Shown: piece by piece, positions 19,394 through 28,222 of the stretch
Numbering within the stretch: position 1 is the stretch's first letter
Layout of the letters: the number at the start of each line of letters is the position of its first letter
Source of the DNA: Verrucomicrobiota bacterium
GTDB taxonomy: Bacteria; Verrucomicrobiota; Verrucomicrobiia; Limisphaerales; JADJPG01
Direction of reading: 5' to 3'
Length of the DNA stretch: 64,000 bases
Assembly: GCA_016713365.1 (NCBI GenBank)
Contig: JADJPG010000045.1
Coordinates: 1-64,000 of the forward strand
The notes under the pieces: generated by a model
The model's database searches: none
Told to the model about the DNA's origin: nothing
Seen by the model: the letters and a program-made list of their open reading frames with translations, nothing else
Made by a program: the position numbers and the translations under genes

Positions 19394-20926
19394 ATGCCGG
19401 ACATCGTCTTAACGACGCTCAACGCGAAGTACATTCACGCCGCCTTTGGCCTGCGCTACCTCATGGCCAATCTCGGCGAGCTGAAGCCCTCCGCCGCCAT
19501 CGCGGAGTTCGACATCAACCAGCGTCCGCTCGACATCGCCGAAGCCCTCCTCGCGCGGGAGCCGAAGATTCTCGGGTTCGGCGTTTACATCTGGAACGTC
19601 ACCGAAACCACCGAAGTCATCGCCGCCATCAAACGCGTGCGCCCGGAAGTCATCGTCATTCTCGGCGGACCCGAGGTCAGCTACGAAACGGAATCGCAGG
19701 CCATCGTCGCGCTGGCGGACTACGTCATCACCGGCGAGGCGGACCTGAAGTTCGCCGAAGTCTGCCGCCAGCTTCTCACCGGCGAAAAGCCCGCGACCAA
19801 GATCATGGCCGCGCCGTTGCCGGAGTTCAGCAAGCTGGAGCTGCCCTACGATCTTTACACCGAGCAGGACATCGCGCATCGGGTCATCTACGTCGAGGCG
19901 TCGCGCGGCTGTCCGTTCACCTGTGAGTTCTGTCTCAGCTCGCTCGACATCCCGGTGCGCCAGGTGCCGCTCGACAAGATGCTCGCCGCGCTTCAGCGCC
20001 TGCTCGATCGCGGCGTGAAGAACTTCAAGTTCGTCGATCGCACCTTCAACCTGAACCTCAACGTCAGCCGCGCGTTCCTCCAGTTCTTCCTCGATCGTTA
20101 TCAGCCCGGGCTCTTCTTCCATTTCGAGATGATTCCCGATCGACTGCCCGAGGCGCTGCGCGAACTCATCGCGAAGTTTCCGCCCGGCGCGCTCCAGTTC
20201 GAGGTCGGCATCCAGTCTTTCAACGACGAGGTATGCGAGTTGATCAGTCGACGACAGGATCTCGGCCGGCTCGAGGATAACTTCCACTTCCTGCGCAGCT
20301 CGACGGGCGTCCATATCCACGCGGATCTCATCGTCGGCCTGCCCGGCGAGACCATCGAGAGCTTCGGTGCGGGTTTCGATCGGCTCATCGCGCTCGGGCC
20401 GCAGGAGATTCAGGTTGGCATTCTCAAGCGGTTGCGCGGCACGCCCATCATCCGCCACGACGCCGAATGGCAGATGCGCTATAACGCGTATCCACCCTAC
20501 GAGATTCTCCAGAACAAATTCATCGACTTCGCCACGATGCAGCGGATGCGCCGCTTCGCAAAGTATTGGGACCTCGTGGGCAACAGCGGGAACTTCGTCG
20601 AGACGACGCCGTTGATCTGGAAGGACGCTTCGCCCTTCGCCGCGTTCCTCCGCTGGAGCGACTGGCTTTTCGCGCAGATCCGGCGCACGGACACCATCGC
20701 GCTCGCGCGTCTCGCGGAACTGCTCTTCCAGTATCTCACCACCGAGAGTCATCTTGAGCCCAAGCTCGTCGCCGAAACGCTCTGGCGCGACTGGCAACGT
20801 GGCGGGCGCACGGAGAAGCCGGAGTTTTTGCGCGCGCACCTGCCGGCTACCGAGGAGGATCGTTCCTCCAAACGGCGGCTCTCCGGCCTCAAGCGCCAGG
20901 GTCGTCATCTCCCGCGAAGCGTGTAG
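19394..20926 (+). CDS. B12-binding radical SAM protein with DUF4080-type C-terminus
   Basis: This cytoplasmic iron–sulfur enzyme of 510 residues has a cobalamin-binding Rossmann domain (1–~125; VIVILGGPEVSYE at ~86). The radical SAM core carries the [4Fe-4S] motif CPFTCEFC (C173, C177, C180). The C-terminal part is the DUF4080 type common in this architecture. The start chosen is ATG 19394 (MPDIVLTTLNAKYIHAAFG), where homology-like sequence begins; the longer in-frame start at 19280 adds only repeat-derived residues. The reaction is unknown: relatives are anaerobic-type methylases or cyclases. The stop codon TAG is the first part of a palindromic repeat. Confidence 0.92.
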   Translation: MPDIVLTTLNAKYIHAAFGLRYLMANLGELKPSAAIAEFDINQRPLDIAEALLAREPKILGFGVYIWNVTETTEVIAAIKRVRPEVIVILGGPEVSYETESQAIVALADYVITGEADLKFAEVCRQLLTGEKPATKIMAAPLPEFSKLELPYDLYTEQDIAHRVIYVEASRGCPFTCEFCLSSLDIPVRQVPLDKMLAALQRLLDRGVKNFKFVDRTFNLNLNVSRAFLQFFLDRYQPGLFFHFEMIPDRLPEALRELIAKFPPGALQFEVGIQSFNDEVCELISRRQDLGRLEDNFHFLRSSTGVHIHADLIVGLPGETIESFGAGFDRLIALGPQEIQVGILKRLRGTPIIRHDAEWQMRYNAYPPYEILQNKFIDFATMQRMRRFAKYWDLVGNSGNFVETTPLIWKDASPFAAFLRWSDWLFAQIRRTDTIALARLAELLFQYLTTESHLEPKLVAETLWRDWQRGGRTEKPEFLRAHLPATEEDRSSKRRLSGLKRQGRHLPRSV

Positions 20927-20992
20927 CAGCCGACGTGAGTCGGCTCTAACTTTTCTGTCGATTAGACAGAGCGGACTCACGTCCGCTGCTAC
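20923..20992. repeat. 70-bp palindrome, family A copy 1
   Basis: The arms GTAGCAGCCGACGTGAGTCG (from 20923) and its imperfect complement (20970–20992) flank a short core. The TAG inside the first arm is the stop codon of the radical SAM gene. Other copies lie at 34076–34147 and, inside a gene, at 53972–54041. Confidence 0.9.
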
Positions 20993-21003
20993 GGCGATAG
21001 AGG

Positions 21004-21423
21004 TTAAGCGCTCGTCCCGGCCAGCTTAAGAAGGCGTTCGTACTGCGCTGCGGTGAGCGGGGTGACGGAGAGGCGGGATTGTTTCAGCAGCGCCATTTCG
21101 GAGAGGGTCTTGTCGGCTTTGATGGCGGCGAGGGTCACGGGCTGCTTGAGCGGCTTGGCGGGGACGAGATCCACGCAGGACCAGTCACCTTCCTTGGCGG
21201 TGGCGTCGGGATACGCCTCCTTGTCCACCTTCGCGAGACCGACGACCTGCTTGTCCGTCACGCTGTGGTAGAACGCGACAAGCTCACCCTTCTTCATCGC
21301 GCGCAGATTGTTTCGCGCCTGGAAATTGCGGACACCGGTCCACGCCGTCCTGCCGTCCTTCACGAAGGTGTCCCACGAGTAAGCCTCGGGCTCGGACTTC
21401 ACGAGCCAGTAATTCTTTGCCAT
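21004..21423 (-). CDS. EVE-domain protein
   Basis: The 139-residue protein is a single EVE domain. It begins MAKNYWLVKSEPEAYSWDTF and carries GVRNFQARNNLRAMKKGE (~30–47), FYHSVTDKQVVGLAKV and the C-terminal LSVTPLTAAQYERLLKLAG. EVE domains are PUA-like folds thought to bind modified nucleotides in DNA or RNA. The ATG at 21423 is chosen over an upstream in-frame start because it begins at the conserved first strand. It is a single gene with convergent repeat-marked 3' ends toward the radical SAM gene. Confidence 0.93.
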   Translation of the reverse strand: MAKNYWLVKSEPEAYSWDTFVKDGRTAWTGVRNFQARNNLRAMKKGELVAFYHSVTDKQVVGLAKVDKEAYPDATAKEGDWSCVDLVPAKPLKQPVTLAAIKADKTLSEMALLKQSRLSVTPLTAAQYERLLKLAGTSA

Positions 21424-21531
21424 GCGGCGAAATCTATCGGGCGAAGCGTGGGCGGCAATGGGAAAGGTGGATATAGCTCGAATGCTCCGCCTCAAGACTG
21501 CTTGCTGATGACTCAGTGATTGCGCCTGTCT

Positions 21532-22053
21532 TCAATTCGTCTTTGGTGGAAGCGAATTGTTACCAGCTAATGGAACGATCAGTCCAGGCAAGGTCAGTTT
21601 GACGAGCTCAGGCATTAACTCAGCTAGAGCGTCGCGCTCTAGTTCGGGATGACATTGGTCACGCCATCCGCCGTGTAACCACTGCGGCCAGTCACTTTGA
21701 GTGATGCGAATATCGGTCCCTGAGCGCCGTAGAAGGACGGAAACTTCATTTACCACCAGTCCGTACCGAACAAGTGCATCCGCTGACTTTAAAAGGGTGG
21801 GCCAATACTGTGGCTGGGAACCTCGTTCGGACGCCCTCAAGCCTGCCTCAAAGTAAAGCTGCGCGAACCGCGCCTGATGAGGCCAGTGCACGTAGCAAGT
21901 CCAGTGCATCGCCGCATCACTGAACCGGTAGAGATCGTGTGATTTGTCGCCGATGAAATGCGAGGTCGCAAAAATCGGCTCCGCCAGATTCTGGCCGCAG
22001 AGCGGGCACTTCGACACGAATCCGCCACCGGCCTTAGTTACGATCATTGCCAT
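21532..22053 (-). CDS. Hypothetical protein with a CPLC zinc-ribbon-like start
   Basis: The 173-residue protein is not recognised. It starts at ATG 22053, preceded by TTGAGG; the in-frame TTG further upstream lies within that ribosome-binding site. An N-terminal CPLCGQ motif (~16–21) and later C and H residues (HWTCYVHWPH at ~50–60) could bind zinc. No membrane segment or signal peptide is visible. Composition is lower in GC than its neighbours. I do not assign a function. Confidence 0.6.
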   Translation of the reverse strand: MAMIVTKAGGGFVSKCPLCGQNLAEPIFATSHFIGDKSHDLYRFSDAAMHWTCYVHWPHQARFAQLYFEAGLRASERGSQPQYWPTLLKSADALVRYGLVVNEVSVLLRRSGTDIRITQSDWPQWLHGGWRDQCHPELERDALAELMPELVKLTLPGLIVPLAGNNSLPPKTN

Positions 22054-22216
22054 GTGTTGCCTCAATGTAAATTTAACCGCAGTTCTCCGTTACCCACTAT
22101 GGTGGCGTGATTTTCTATGAGACGAAGCTATCAGGAGCATATTTGCTGTCCATCTTCGGTCTCCAGCTTTGGAATATTGCCGGGAGCATTCTTCCGCGCC
22201 TCCCGTCCAACCCACC

Positions 22217-24553
22217 ATGAAACGCATGCTTTGGCTTCTGTTGGGTTGGCTGGTCGTCTCCACTTCCGCGTCGGCGTCCGGCCTCATCATCATTCACGAG
22301 GAGGATTTCTGGCGCCGCCCGCCGCCGCGCATTGTGCCGCCGGAACCGATTCCGCCCCGGCCACCCGTGCGCCACGTCTGGGCCGCGCTCGAAACGTCCT
22401 TCACCAAGGCCGATGTGCGTATCAAGGACCAGCTCGCGACGACGGTCATCGAACAGGAGTTTTACAATCCGAACCCGCGTCAGCTCGAAGGCACGTTCCT
22501 CTTTCCGGTGCCCAAGGGGGCGCAGATCAACAAGTTCACCATGGAGATCAACGGCAAGCCGGTGGAAGCCGAGCTGCTGGCGGCGGACAAGGCGCGCGGC
22601 ATTTACGAGGACATCGTGCGTCGGTTGAAGGACCCGGCGCTGCTCGAATACGCCGGGCGCGATTTGTTCAAGGTCCGCATCTTCCCGATCGAAGCGAACG
22701 GCCGGAAGCGCATCACGCTTTCCTATTCGCAGTTGCTCAAGGCGGACAGCGGGCTGGTGAACTTCGTTCTGCCGATGAACACGGACAAGTTCTCCGCAAA
22801 GCCGGTGAAGAACGTGAGTCTCAAGGTCGACCTCGAAACGAAGCGTCCGCTGAAGTCGATTTACTCGCCGAGTCACAAGGTGGAGATCAAGCGCAGCGGC
22901 GGGAACAAGGCAGTGGTCGGCTACGAGGCGCGCGAGGTGCAGCCGGATTCGGACTTCCAACTCTTCTTCGCGCAGGAACAGGACGACATCGGGCTGAATC
23001 TGCTGACTTACAAGACTGCAGGTGAGGACGGCTACTTCGTGCTCCTCGCGTCGCCGGGCGCGGAGGTGAAGAACACGAAGGTGATTCCGAAGGACGTGAT
23101 GTTCGTGCTCGATACGTCGGGCTCGATGGCGGGCGCGAAACTGGAGCAGGCGAAGAAGGCGCTGGCATTCTGCGTGGAGAATTTGAACGACGACGATCGC
23201 TTCGAAGTGCTGCGCTTCGCGACTGAGGTGGAGCCGTTGTTCAGCGCGTTGACGGTGGCGTCGAAGGAAAGCCGGACGAAGGCGCAGGAGTTCATCAAGG
23301 GTTTGAAGCCGATTGGTGGCACCGCGATTTATGATGCGCTCGACAAGGCGCTGGCGGCGCGTCCTGCGAAGGGTGACCGGCCTTATCTCGTGATCTTTCT
23401 GACGGATGGCTTGCCGACGGTGGGCAACACGAAGGAGGACGACATCGTGGCGAACGCGACGCGCGCCAGTGGCGGGAATGTGCGCGTGTTCTGCTTCGGC
23501 ATCGGCCACGATGTGAACACGCACATGCTCGACAAGATCGCGGAGGACACACGCGCGGTGAGCCAGTACGTGCTGCCGGACGAGGACATCGAAGTGAAGG
23601 TTTCGAGCTTCTTCAGCAAGATCAAGGAGCCGGTGCTGGCGAGTCCGAAGATCACATTCCCGGAATCGGTGCGCGTGACGAAGCTGTATCCGTCGCCGGT
23701 GCCGGACTTGTTCAAAGGCGAGCAGCTCGTACTCGTCGGGCGCTACTCCGGCAAGGGTGATGGCGCGATTCAGATCGAGGGCACGGTAAACGGCGAGGTG
23801 AAGAAGTTCGCGCAAGACGTGAAGTTCCTCGACGAGGCGAACGACCACGAGTTCATCCCGCGCCTGTGGGCGACGCGACGCGTCGGCTATTTGCTGGATG
23901 AAATTCGCCTGCGTGGCGAGAGCAAGGAGGTGAAGGAGGAAGTCGTGGAGCTCGCGCGCAAATACAGCATCGTGACGCCTTACACTGCTTACCTGATTAC
24001 CGAAGATGAAACGCGGCGCGGCGTGACGACGAATTTGCGCACGTTGCAAATGAGCGACCCGGCACAACTGCGCGAGGCGCGAGAGAACTATCGCTTCTTC
24101 ATGAAGGACAAGTCCGGTGGGCGCGCGGTGGCGAGCTCGCAATCCTACAACCGACTGAAGCAAGCCGATGCGCCGTCGCTGGCGATTCAGGAAGGCAACG
24201 TGGATGCATTGCGGGTGGCCGAGCCGACGCAGACGATGCCGTTGCGTCGCTACGCCGGTGGTGTTCCAGCTGCACCGGCTTCGGCGGGCAAGCCGGTGAC
24301 GCTGGAAACGGCTGCTCAACAATACGCGCAGCAGAGCCGGTTTGTGGCGGGCAAGACGTTCTTCCAGAACCAGACGCAGTGGGTGGATACGGACGCGCAG
24401 AAGTTTGAGAAGGCGAAGAAGGTCCGTGTGCAGTTCGCGTCGGCCGAATACTTCGATTTGCAGAAGAAGCATCCGAAGGCGCAAGCGTGGCTGGCGCTCG
24501 GGAACAATGTGCAGTTCGTGATGGAGGGAACGGTGTACGAGATCTACGAGTGA
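22217..24553 (+). CDS. VIT and von Willebrand factor A domain protein
   Basis: The 778-residue exported protein has a signal peptide (MKRMLWLLLGWLVVSTSASA). A Pro/Arg-rich linker is followed by a VIT domain (~50–175; VIEQEFYNPNPRQLEGTFLF) and a VWA domain with an intact MIDAS motif DTSGSM (299–304). The C-terminal ~250 residues hold a VIT-associated region (LWATRRVGYLLDEIRLRG) and a Gln/Ala-rich part. VIT–VWA proteins resemble the heavy chains of inter-alpha-trypsin inhibitor. Bacterial ones are envelope proteins that probably bind protein ligands through a metal ion. The ATG 22217 is chosen because it begins the signal peptide. The gene stands alone. Confidence 0.92.
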   Translation: MKRMLWLLLGWLVVSTSASASGLIIIHEEDFWRRPPPRIVPPEPIPPRPPVRHVWAALETSFTKADVRIKDQLATTVIEQEFYNPNPRQLEGTFLFPVPKGAQINKFTMEINGKPVEAELLAADKARGIYEDIVRRLKDPALLEYAGRDLFKVRIFPIEANGRKRITLSYSQLLKADSGLVNFVLPMNTDKFSAKPVKNVSLKVDLETKRPLKSIYSPSHKVEIKRSGGNKAVVGYEAREVQPDSDFQLFFAQEQDDIGLNLLTYKTAGEDGYFVLLASPGAEVKNTKVIPKDVMFVLDTSGSMAGAKLEQAKKALAFCVENLNDDDRFEVLRFATEVEPLFSALTVASKESRTKAQEFIKGLKPIGGTAIYDALDKALAARPAKGDRPYLVIFLTDGLPTVGNTKEDDIVANATRASGGNVRVFCFGIGHDVNTHMLDKIAEDTRAVSQYVLPDEDIEVKVSSFFSKIKEPVLASPKITFPESVRVTKLYPSPVPDLFKGEQLVLVGRYSGKGDGAIQIEGTVNGEVKKFAQDVKFLDEANDHEFIPRLWATRRVGYLLDEIRLRGESKEVKEEVVELARKYSIVTPYTAYLITEDETRRGVTTNLRTLQMSDPAQLREARENYRFFMKDKSGGRAVASSQSYNRLKQADAPSLAIQEGNVDALRVAEPTQTMPLRRYAGGVPAAPASAGKPVTLETAAQQYAQQSRFVAGKTFFQNQTQWVDTDAQKFEKAKKVRVQFASAEYFDLQKKHPKAQAWLALGNNVQFVMEGTVYEIYE

Positions 24554-24585
24554 CCACGCTCCTGATGGCAAGACGTATGAACCGC

Positions 24586-24804
24586 CTCACCCCTCACCCC
24601 GGCCCTCTCCCCGTTGAGGGGAGAGGGGGCGCGATATAGGATTCAGTTCTAGGCCACACTTTGGCCCGCGCTCGTTTCGTTTGGTTGTTCGAGGTCCGTC
24701 TGGACGGACGGAAACAAACGCGGAGAGATACTGTCAAATTTCGATGCGCCCTCTGCGCGACTCCCTCTCCCCTCAACGGGGAGAGGGCTGGGGTGAGGGG
24801 TGAG
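24586..24804. repeat. 219-bp palindrome-ended element, family B copy 2
   Basis: The inverted arms match those of the element at 17434–17653 (CTCACCCCTCACCCC…GGGGAGAGGG), and the core is diverged but related. The right arm overlaps the 3' end of the fuconate dehydratase gene and provides its last ~9 codons and stop. Confidence 0.85.
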
Positions 24805-26107
24805 TCCACGCAACGCCGTTGGGGAATTCATATTGCGCCAGCGACTCAGGCTTCATCTCGATGCTGTAGCCGGGGCGGTTCGGCGGGAGGTAACAGCCGT
24901 TGCGCATCGTGACCGGATCGAGGAAGTGCTCGTGGAGATGATCGACGTATTCGATGACGCGATTCTCCGTTGAGCCGCTGACAGCGATGTAGTCGAAGAT
25001 CGACAGGTGCTGGACGTATTCGCAGAGCCCGACGCCGCCCGCGTGTGGGCAGACGGGCAAGCCGAACTTCGCGGCGAGCAGGATGACGGCGAGAACTTCG
25101 TTCACGCCGCCGAGGCGCGCGGCATCGAGCTGACAGAAGCGAATCGCGTTCGCCTGCATAAGCTGCTTGAAGACGACGCGATTCTGGCAGTGCTCGCCGG
25201 TGGCGACGCCGATGCCGAGCGGTTCCATCGCGCGGGCGATGGCGGCGTGGCCGAGCACGTCATCGGGGCTGGTCGGCTCCTCAATCCACCACGGCTGGAA
25301 CTTCGCGAGGTGCTTCATCCATTCGATGGCCTGCGGCACGTCCCAGACCTGGTTCGCGTCGGTCATCAGCTTGCGCTCCCAGCCGATCTCTTCGCGGATG
25401 ATGGTGCAGCGGCGAATGTCGTCCGCGAGATCGCGGCCGACTTTGATCTTCAGATGATTCCAGCCTTGCGCGATGGCTTCGCGGCAAAGGCGACGAAGTT
25501 TTTCGTCGGAGTAACCCAGCCAGCCCGCGCTCGTGGTGTAGGCCGGGTAACCGCGTTCGCGCATCTCGGCTTCGCGTTCGGGCTTGGTCGGCGCGAGTTT
25601 GCGGAGGAGCTCGCAGGCTTCGTCCGGTGTGAGTGCGTCCGTGATGTAGCGGAAGTCGATGCAGCGAACGAGCTGCTCGGGCGTCAGGTCAACGAGGAGT
25701 TTCCAGAGCGGCTTGCCTTCGGTCTTCGCGTAGAGATCCCAGACGGCGTTGACCACGGCGGCGGTGGCGAGGTGGATCGCGCCTTTCTCGGGTCCAATCC
25801 AGCGGAGCTGGCTGTCGCCGGTGATGTGGCGCCAGAACTCGCCGAGGTTCGCGGTGATGGAATCAAGCGAGCGCCCGATGATCAGCGGCGCGAGTGCGCG
25901 GACGGCGGTGACGACGATCTCGTTGCCTCGCCCAATGGTGAACGTGAGTCCGTGGCCTTGGTGCGGTCCATCGGTTTCGAGAATGACGTAGGCGGCGGAG
26001 TAATCCGGATCCGGATTCATCGCATCGGAGCCATCGAGATGGCGCGAAGTGGGGAAGCGGATGTCGCGAACGACGAGGTTCGTAATCGAGACGCGGGCGC
26101 GGGTCAT
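24773..26107 (-). CDS. L-fuconate dehydratase (enolase superfamily)
   Basis: The 444-residue enzyme should convert L-fuconate to 2-keto-3-deoxy-L-fuconate. It carries the fuconate-dehydratase N-terminal signature HLDGSDAMNPDPDYSAAYVI and GHGLTFTIGRGNEI. The enolase-superfamily active site is complete: K220/K222 in HLKIKVG, metal ligands D250 (DANQVWD), E276 (EEP) and E305 (GEH), and general base H355 (PHAGG). The last residues, HPSPQPSPR, are encoded by repeat family B, so the native C-terminus was altered by that element. The start overlaps the kinase stop by ATGA, so the gene is coupled to the two-component genes upstream. Confidence 0.93.
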   Translation of the reverse strand: MTRARVSITNLVVRDIRFPTSRHLDGSDAMNPDPDYSAAYVILETDGPHQGHGLTFTIGRGNEIVVTAVRALAPLIIGRSLDSITANLGEFWRHITGDSQLRWIGPEKGAIHLATAAVVNAVWDLYAKTEGKPLWKLLVDLTPEQLVRCIDFRYITDALTPDEACELLRKLAPTKPEREAEMRERGYPAYTTSAGWLGYSDEKLRRLCREAIAQGWNHLKIKVGRDLADDIRRCTIIREEIGWERKLMTDANQVWDVPQAIEWMKHLAKFQPWWIEEPTSPDDVLGHAAIARAMEPLGIGVATGEHCQNRVVFKQLMQANAIRFCQLDAARLGGVNEVLAVILLAAKFGLPVCPHAGGVGLCEYVQHLSIFDYIAVSGSTENRVIEYVDHLHEHFLDPVTMRNGCYLPPNRPGYSIEMKPESLAQYEFPNGVAWTHPSPQPSPR

Positions 26108-27762
26108 TTCCCGATTGTCACCTCAACGGGAGACGCGTCAAGGCCACGACCCGAAATCGGAATCTGGACGTGTTTAGGCAGGGCAAAATAGAAAGATGCT
26201 CCTTTATCGACCTCGCCTTCGGCCCAGACCCGGCCGCCGTGCCGTTCGATGATGCGCCGGACATTGGCGAGGCCGATGCCGGTGCCTTCGAACAGATGGT
26301 CTGGATGCAAGCGTTGGAAGACGCCGAACAGCTTCTCTGCGTACCGCATGTCGAAGCCGACGCCGTTGTCGCGCACGCAGAAAATCCATTCGTCCGCGGC
26401 CGGGCCGGTTTTGCACGAGACTTCGATGGTCGCCGGGTTGCGCGTGCGCGTATACTTGAGCGCGTTGGAAAGAAGGTTCAAAACGGCCTGACGCAGCGTC
26501 GGAAAATCCGCCTGCACGGTGGGAAGGGAGTTAATGACCCAGTGGACGGAGCGTCCTGTGGTGTCGGGTTCGAGACTGCGGCGGACCTCGTCGACCAAAT
26601 CCGCGAGAGCGACCGGAGCGAGCCGGAGTTCTGTGCGTGCGGTGCGGGAAAAGTCGAGGATGTCATCGATCAATTCACCCATGCGCACGGCGGAATGCTG
26701 AATGGTATCCAGGTAACGGCGCACGGATTCGGCCATAGGGTCGGGCAAATCCTGGCGCAGCAGATCGATGAAGCCGTGGATGTGCCGGAGTGGGGCGCGG
26801 AGATCGTGCGAGATGGAGTAGGAGAACGATTCAAGCTGCTTGTTCGCTTCCTGCAGTTGCGCGGTGCGCTCGGCGACGCGGCGCTCGAGCGAGGCGTTGA
26901 GCTGACGAACGCGTTCTTCGCTCTCGCGCAGGGCGTTTTGTTCGCGAATGGACTGCGCGCGGTAGAAGGCGTTCTCGACGGCGAACGGAAGGCGGAAGAG
27001 GTAGTTCTCCGATTTGACGATGTAATCGGCCGCACCGAGCTTTACGGCCTGGAGGGCGATTTCCTCCGTGCCCTGGCCGGTGATGAGAATGACTGTGAGA
27101 TCGAGCGCGCGCTCCTGGCGAATCTCCTTCAACGCCTCGATGGCGCTCATGCCGGGCAGGCGAAAATCGAGAAGCAGGACATCGATATCCGGCACGGAGC
27201 CGGCTCGCGGGATCCGATCCAGCGCCTCCTGCGCGGTGTGCACCACCTCGAAGAGAATGTGCGGCGCGTGATGCGCGAAATGCCGGCACGTGAGTGTGAT
27301 GTCGTGCTCGTTGTGCTCGACGTAGAGCAGGCGCAGCGGTCGTTGGTGACGGGCGACTTCATTCTGGAAACGCAACTGGGCCTGGCGTAGAACGCCGGGC
27401 AGGTGAGCCCAGAAGGCATTCGTCTTCGCGATGTAATCGTCCGCACCGGCGCGCAGCGCCGCGAGAACGGTTTCCTCATCGCCGGATCCTGTGAGTACCA
27501 CCACGGGGAGCGGCAGGGCACGGCTGCGCGCGTGGGCGAGCACCGCGAGGCCGCTGCCATCGGGCAGGTTCACGTCGCAGAGCACGGCGTCGAACAAAGG
27601 CGGTTCGCCGCGTTGGAACGACGCCTCAAACGCCTTCAACTGCTCCACGGCATCGGCGACGCGTGGAACGATCGTCAAATGGAAATCTGGCGCCACGCGA
27701 CGCAGTTCCCGCCGCGCCAGGTCGGCGTCGCCAGGATTGTCTTCGAGATAGAGGATTTTCAT
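26104..27762 (-). CDS. Receiver–receiver–histidine kinase hybrid
   Basis: The 552-residue cytoplasmic signalling protein has two receiver domains: 1–~130 (phospho-acceptor D63 in LCDVNLPDG) and ~142–265 (D199 in LLLDFRLPG). A short coiled coil (~275–310) leads to a HisKA domain (H319 in SISHDLRAPL) and an HATPase domain (N-box NLLSNALKYT, G-box DNGVGFDMRYAEKLF, GTGIGLANVRRI). It lacks any membrane segment. The start overlaps the single receiver's stop (ATGA) and its own stop overlaps the fuconate dehydratase start. This looks like phosphorelay integration, with input from the membrane kinase upstream through the single receiver; that is an inference. Confidence 0.93.
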   Translation of the reverse strand: MKILYLEDNPGDADLARRELRRVAPDFHLTIVPRVADAVEQLKAFEASFQRGEPPLFDAVLCDVNLPDGSGLAVLAHARSRALPLPVVVLTGSGDEETVLAALRAGADDYIAKTNAFWAHLPGVLRQAQLRFQNEVARHQRPLRLLYVEHNEHDITLTCRHFAHHAPHILFEVVHTAQEALDRIPRAGSVPDIDVLLLDFRLPGMSAIEALKEIRQERALDLTVILITGQGTEEIALQAVKLGAADYIVKSENYLFRLPFAVENAFYRAQSIREQNALRESEERVRQLNASLERRVAERTAQLQEANKQLESFSYSISHDLRAPLRHIHGFIDLLRQDLPDPMAESVRRYLDTIQHSAVRMGELIDDILDFSRTARTELRLAPVALADLVDEVRRSLEPDTTGRSVHWVINSLPTVQADFPTLRQAVLNLLSNALKYTRTRNPATIEVSCKTGPAADEWIFCVRDNGVGFDMRYAEKLFGVFQRLHPDHLFEGTGIGLANVRRIIERHGGRVWAEGEVDKGASFYFALPKHVQIPISGRGLDASPVEVTIGK

Positions 27763-28217
27763 GGCGCGGGCGGCGGAGCGGGGGCTGAAGAAGGGACGTG
27801 CGGCCGGTTCAGGACGCTCCAGTAGATCTCCAGTTGCGCTGCGACTTCGAGGAAGTTCTCGAAGTTCACGGGTTTGATGATGTAGGAGTTCGCGCCCAGT
27901 TCGTAGGCCGTGCGGACATCGTTGTCCTCATTGGAAGTCGTGAGCACGACCACGGGAACGGATCGAAAGGTGGGATGAGTTTTCAGCTGCCGCAGCACCT
28001 CGAGTCCCGAGACCTTGGGCAGTTTCAGATCCAGCAGAATGACCACCGGCTGGGGAGCGCCCTTCTCCCACTGCGCGAGGTGGCCGAGTGCCTCCTCGCC
28101 GTCCCGCGCGACAACGAGCGGGTTCACGAGCTTGCGTTTGGCAAAGGCGCGCTTCGTGAGATCCACGTCCATCGGATTGTCTTCCACGAGGAGGATGGGA
28201 CGGGAGAAATCGTTCAT
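27759..28217 (-). CDS. Single-domain response regulator (Rcp1-like)
   Basis: The 152-residue protein is one receiver domain with phospho-acceptor D63 (LLDLKLPKVSG), switch residues VVVLTTS and K in SYIIKPVNF, plus a short Pro-rich tail. It has no output domain, as in Rcp1/CheY-type relay proteins that partner phytochrome-like kinases. It starts at ATG 28217, six bases after the membrane kinase's stop, and is translationally coupled (ATGA) to the hybrid kinase downstream. It probably shuttles phosphate between the two kinases. Confidence 0.92.
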   Translation of the reverse strand: MNDFSRPILLVEDNPMDVDLTKRAFAKRKLVNPLVVARDGEEALGHLAQWEKGAPQPVVILLDLKLPKVSGLEVLRQLKTHPTFRSVPVVVLTTSNEDNDVRTAYELGANSYIIKPVNFENFLEVAAQLEIYWSVLNRPHVPSSAPAPPPAP

Positions 28218-28222
28218 GGCAG

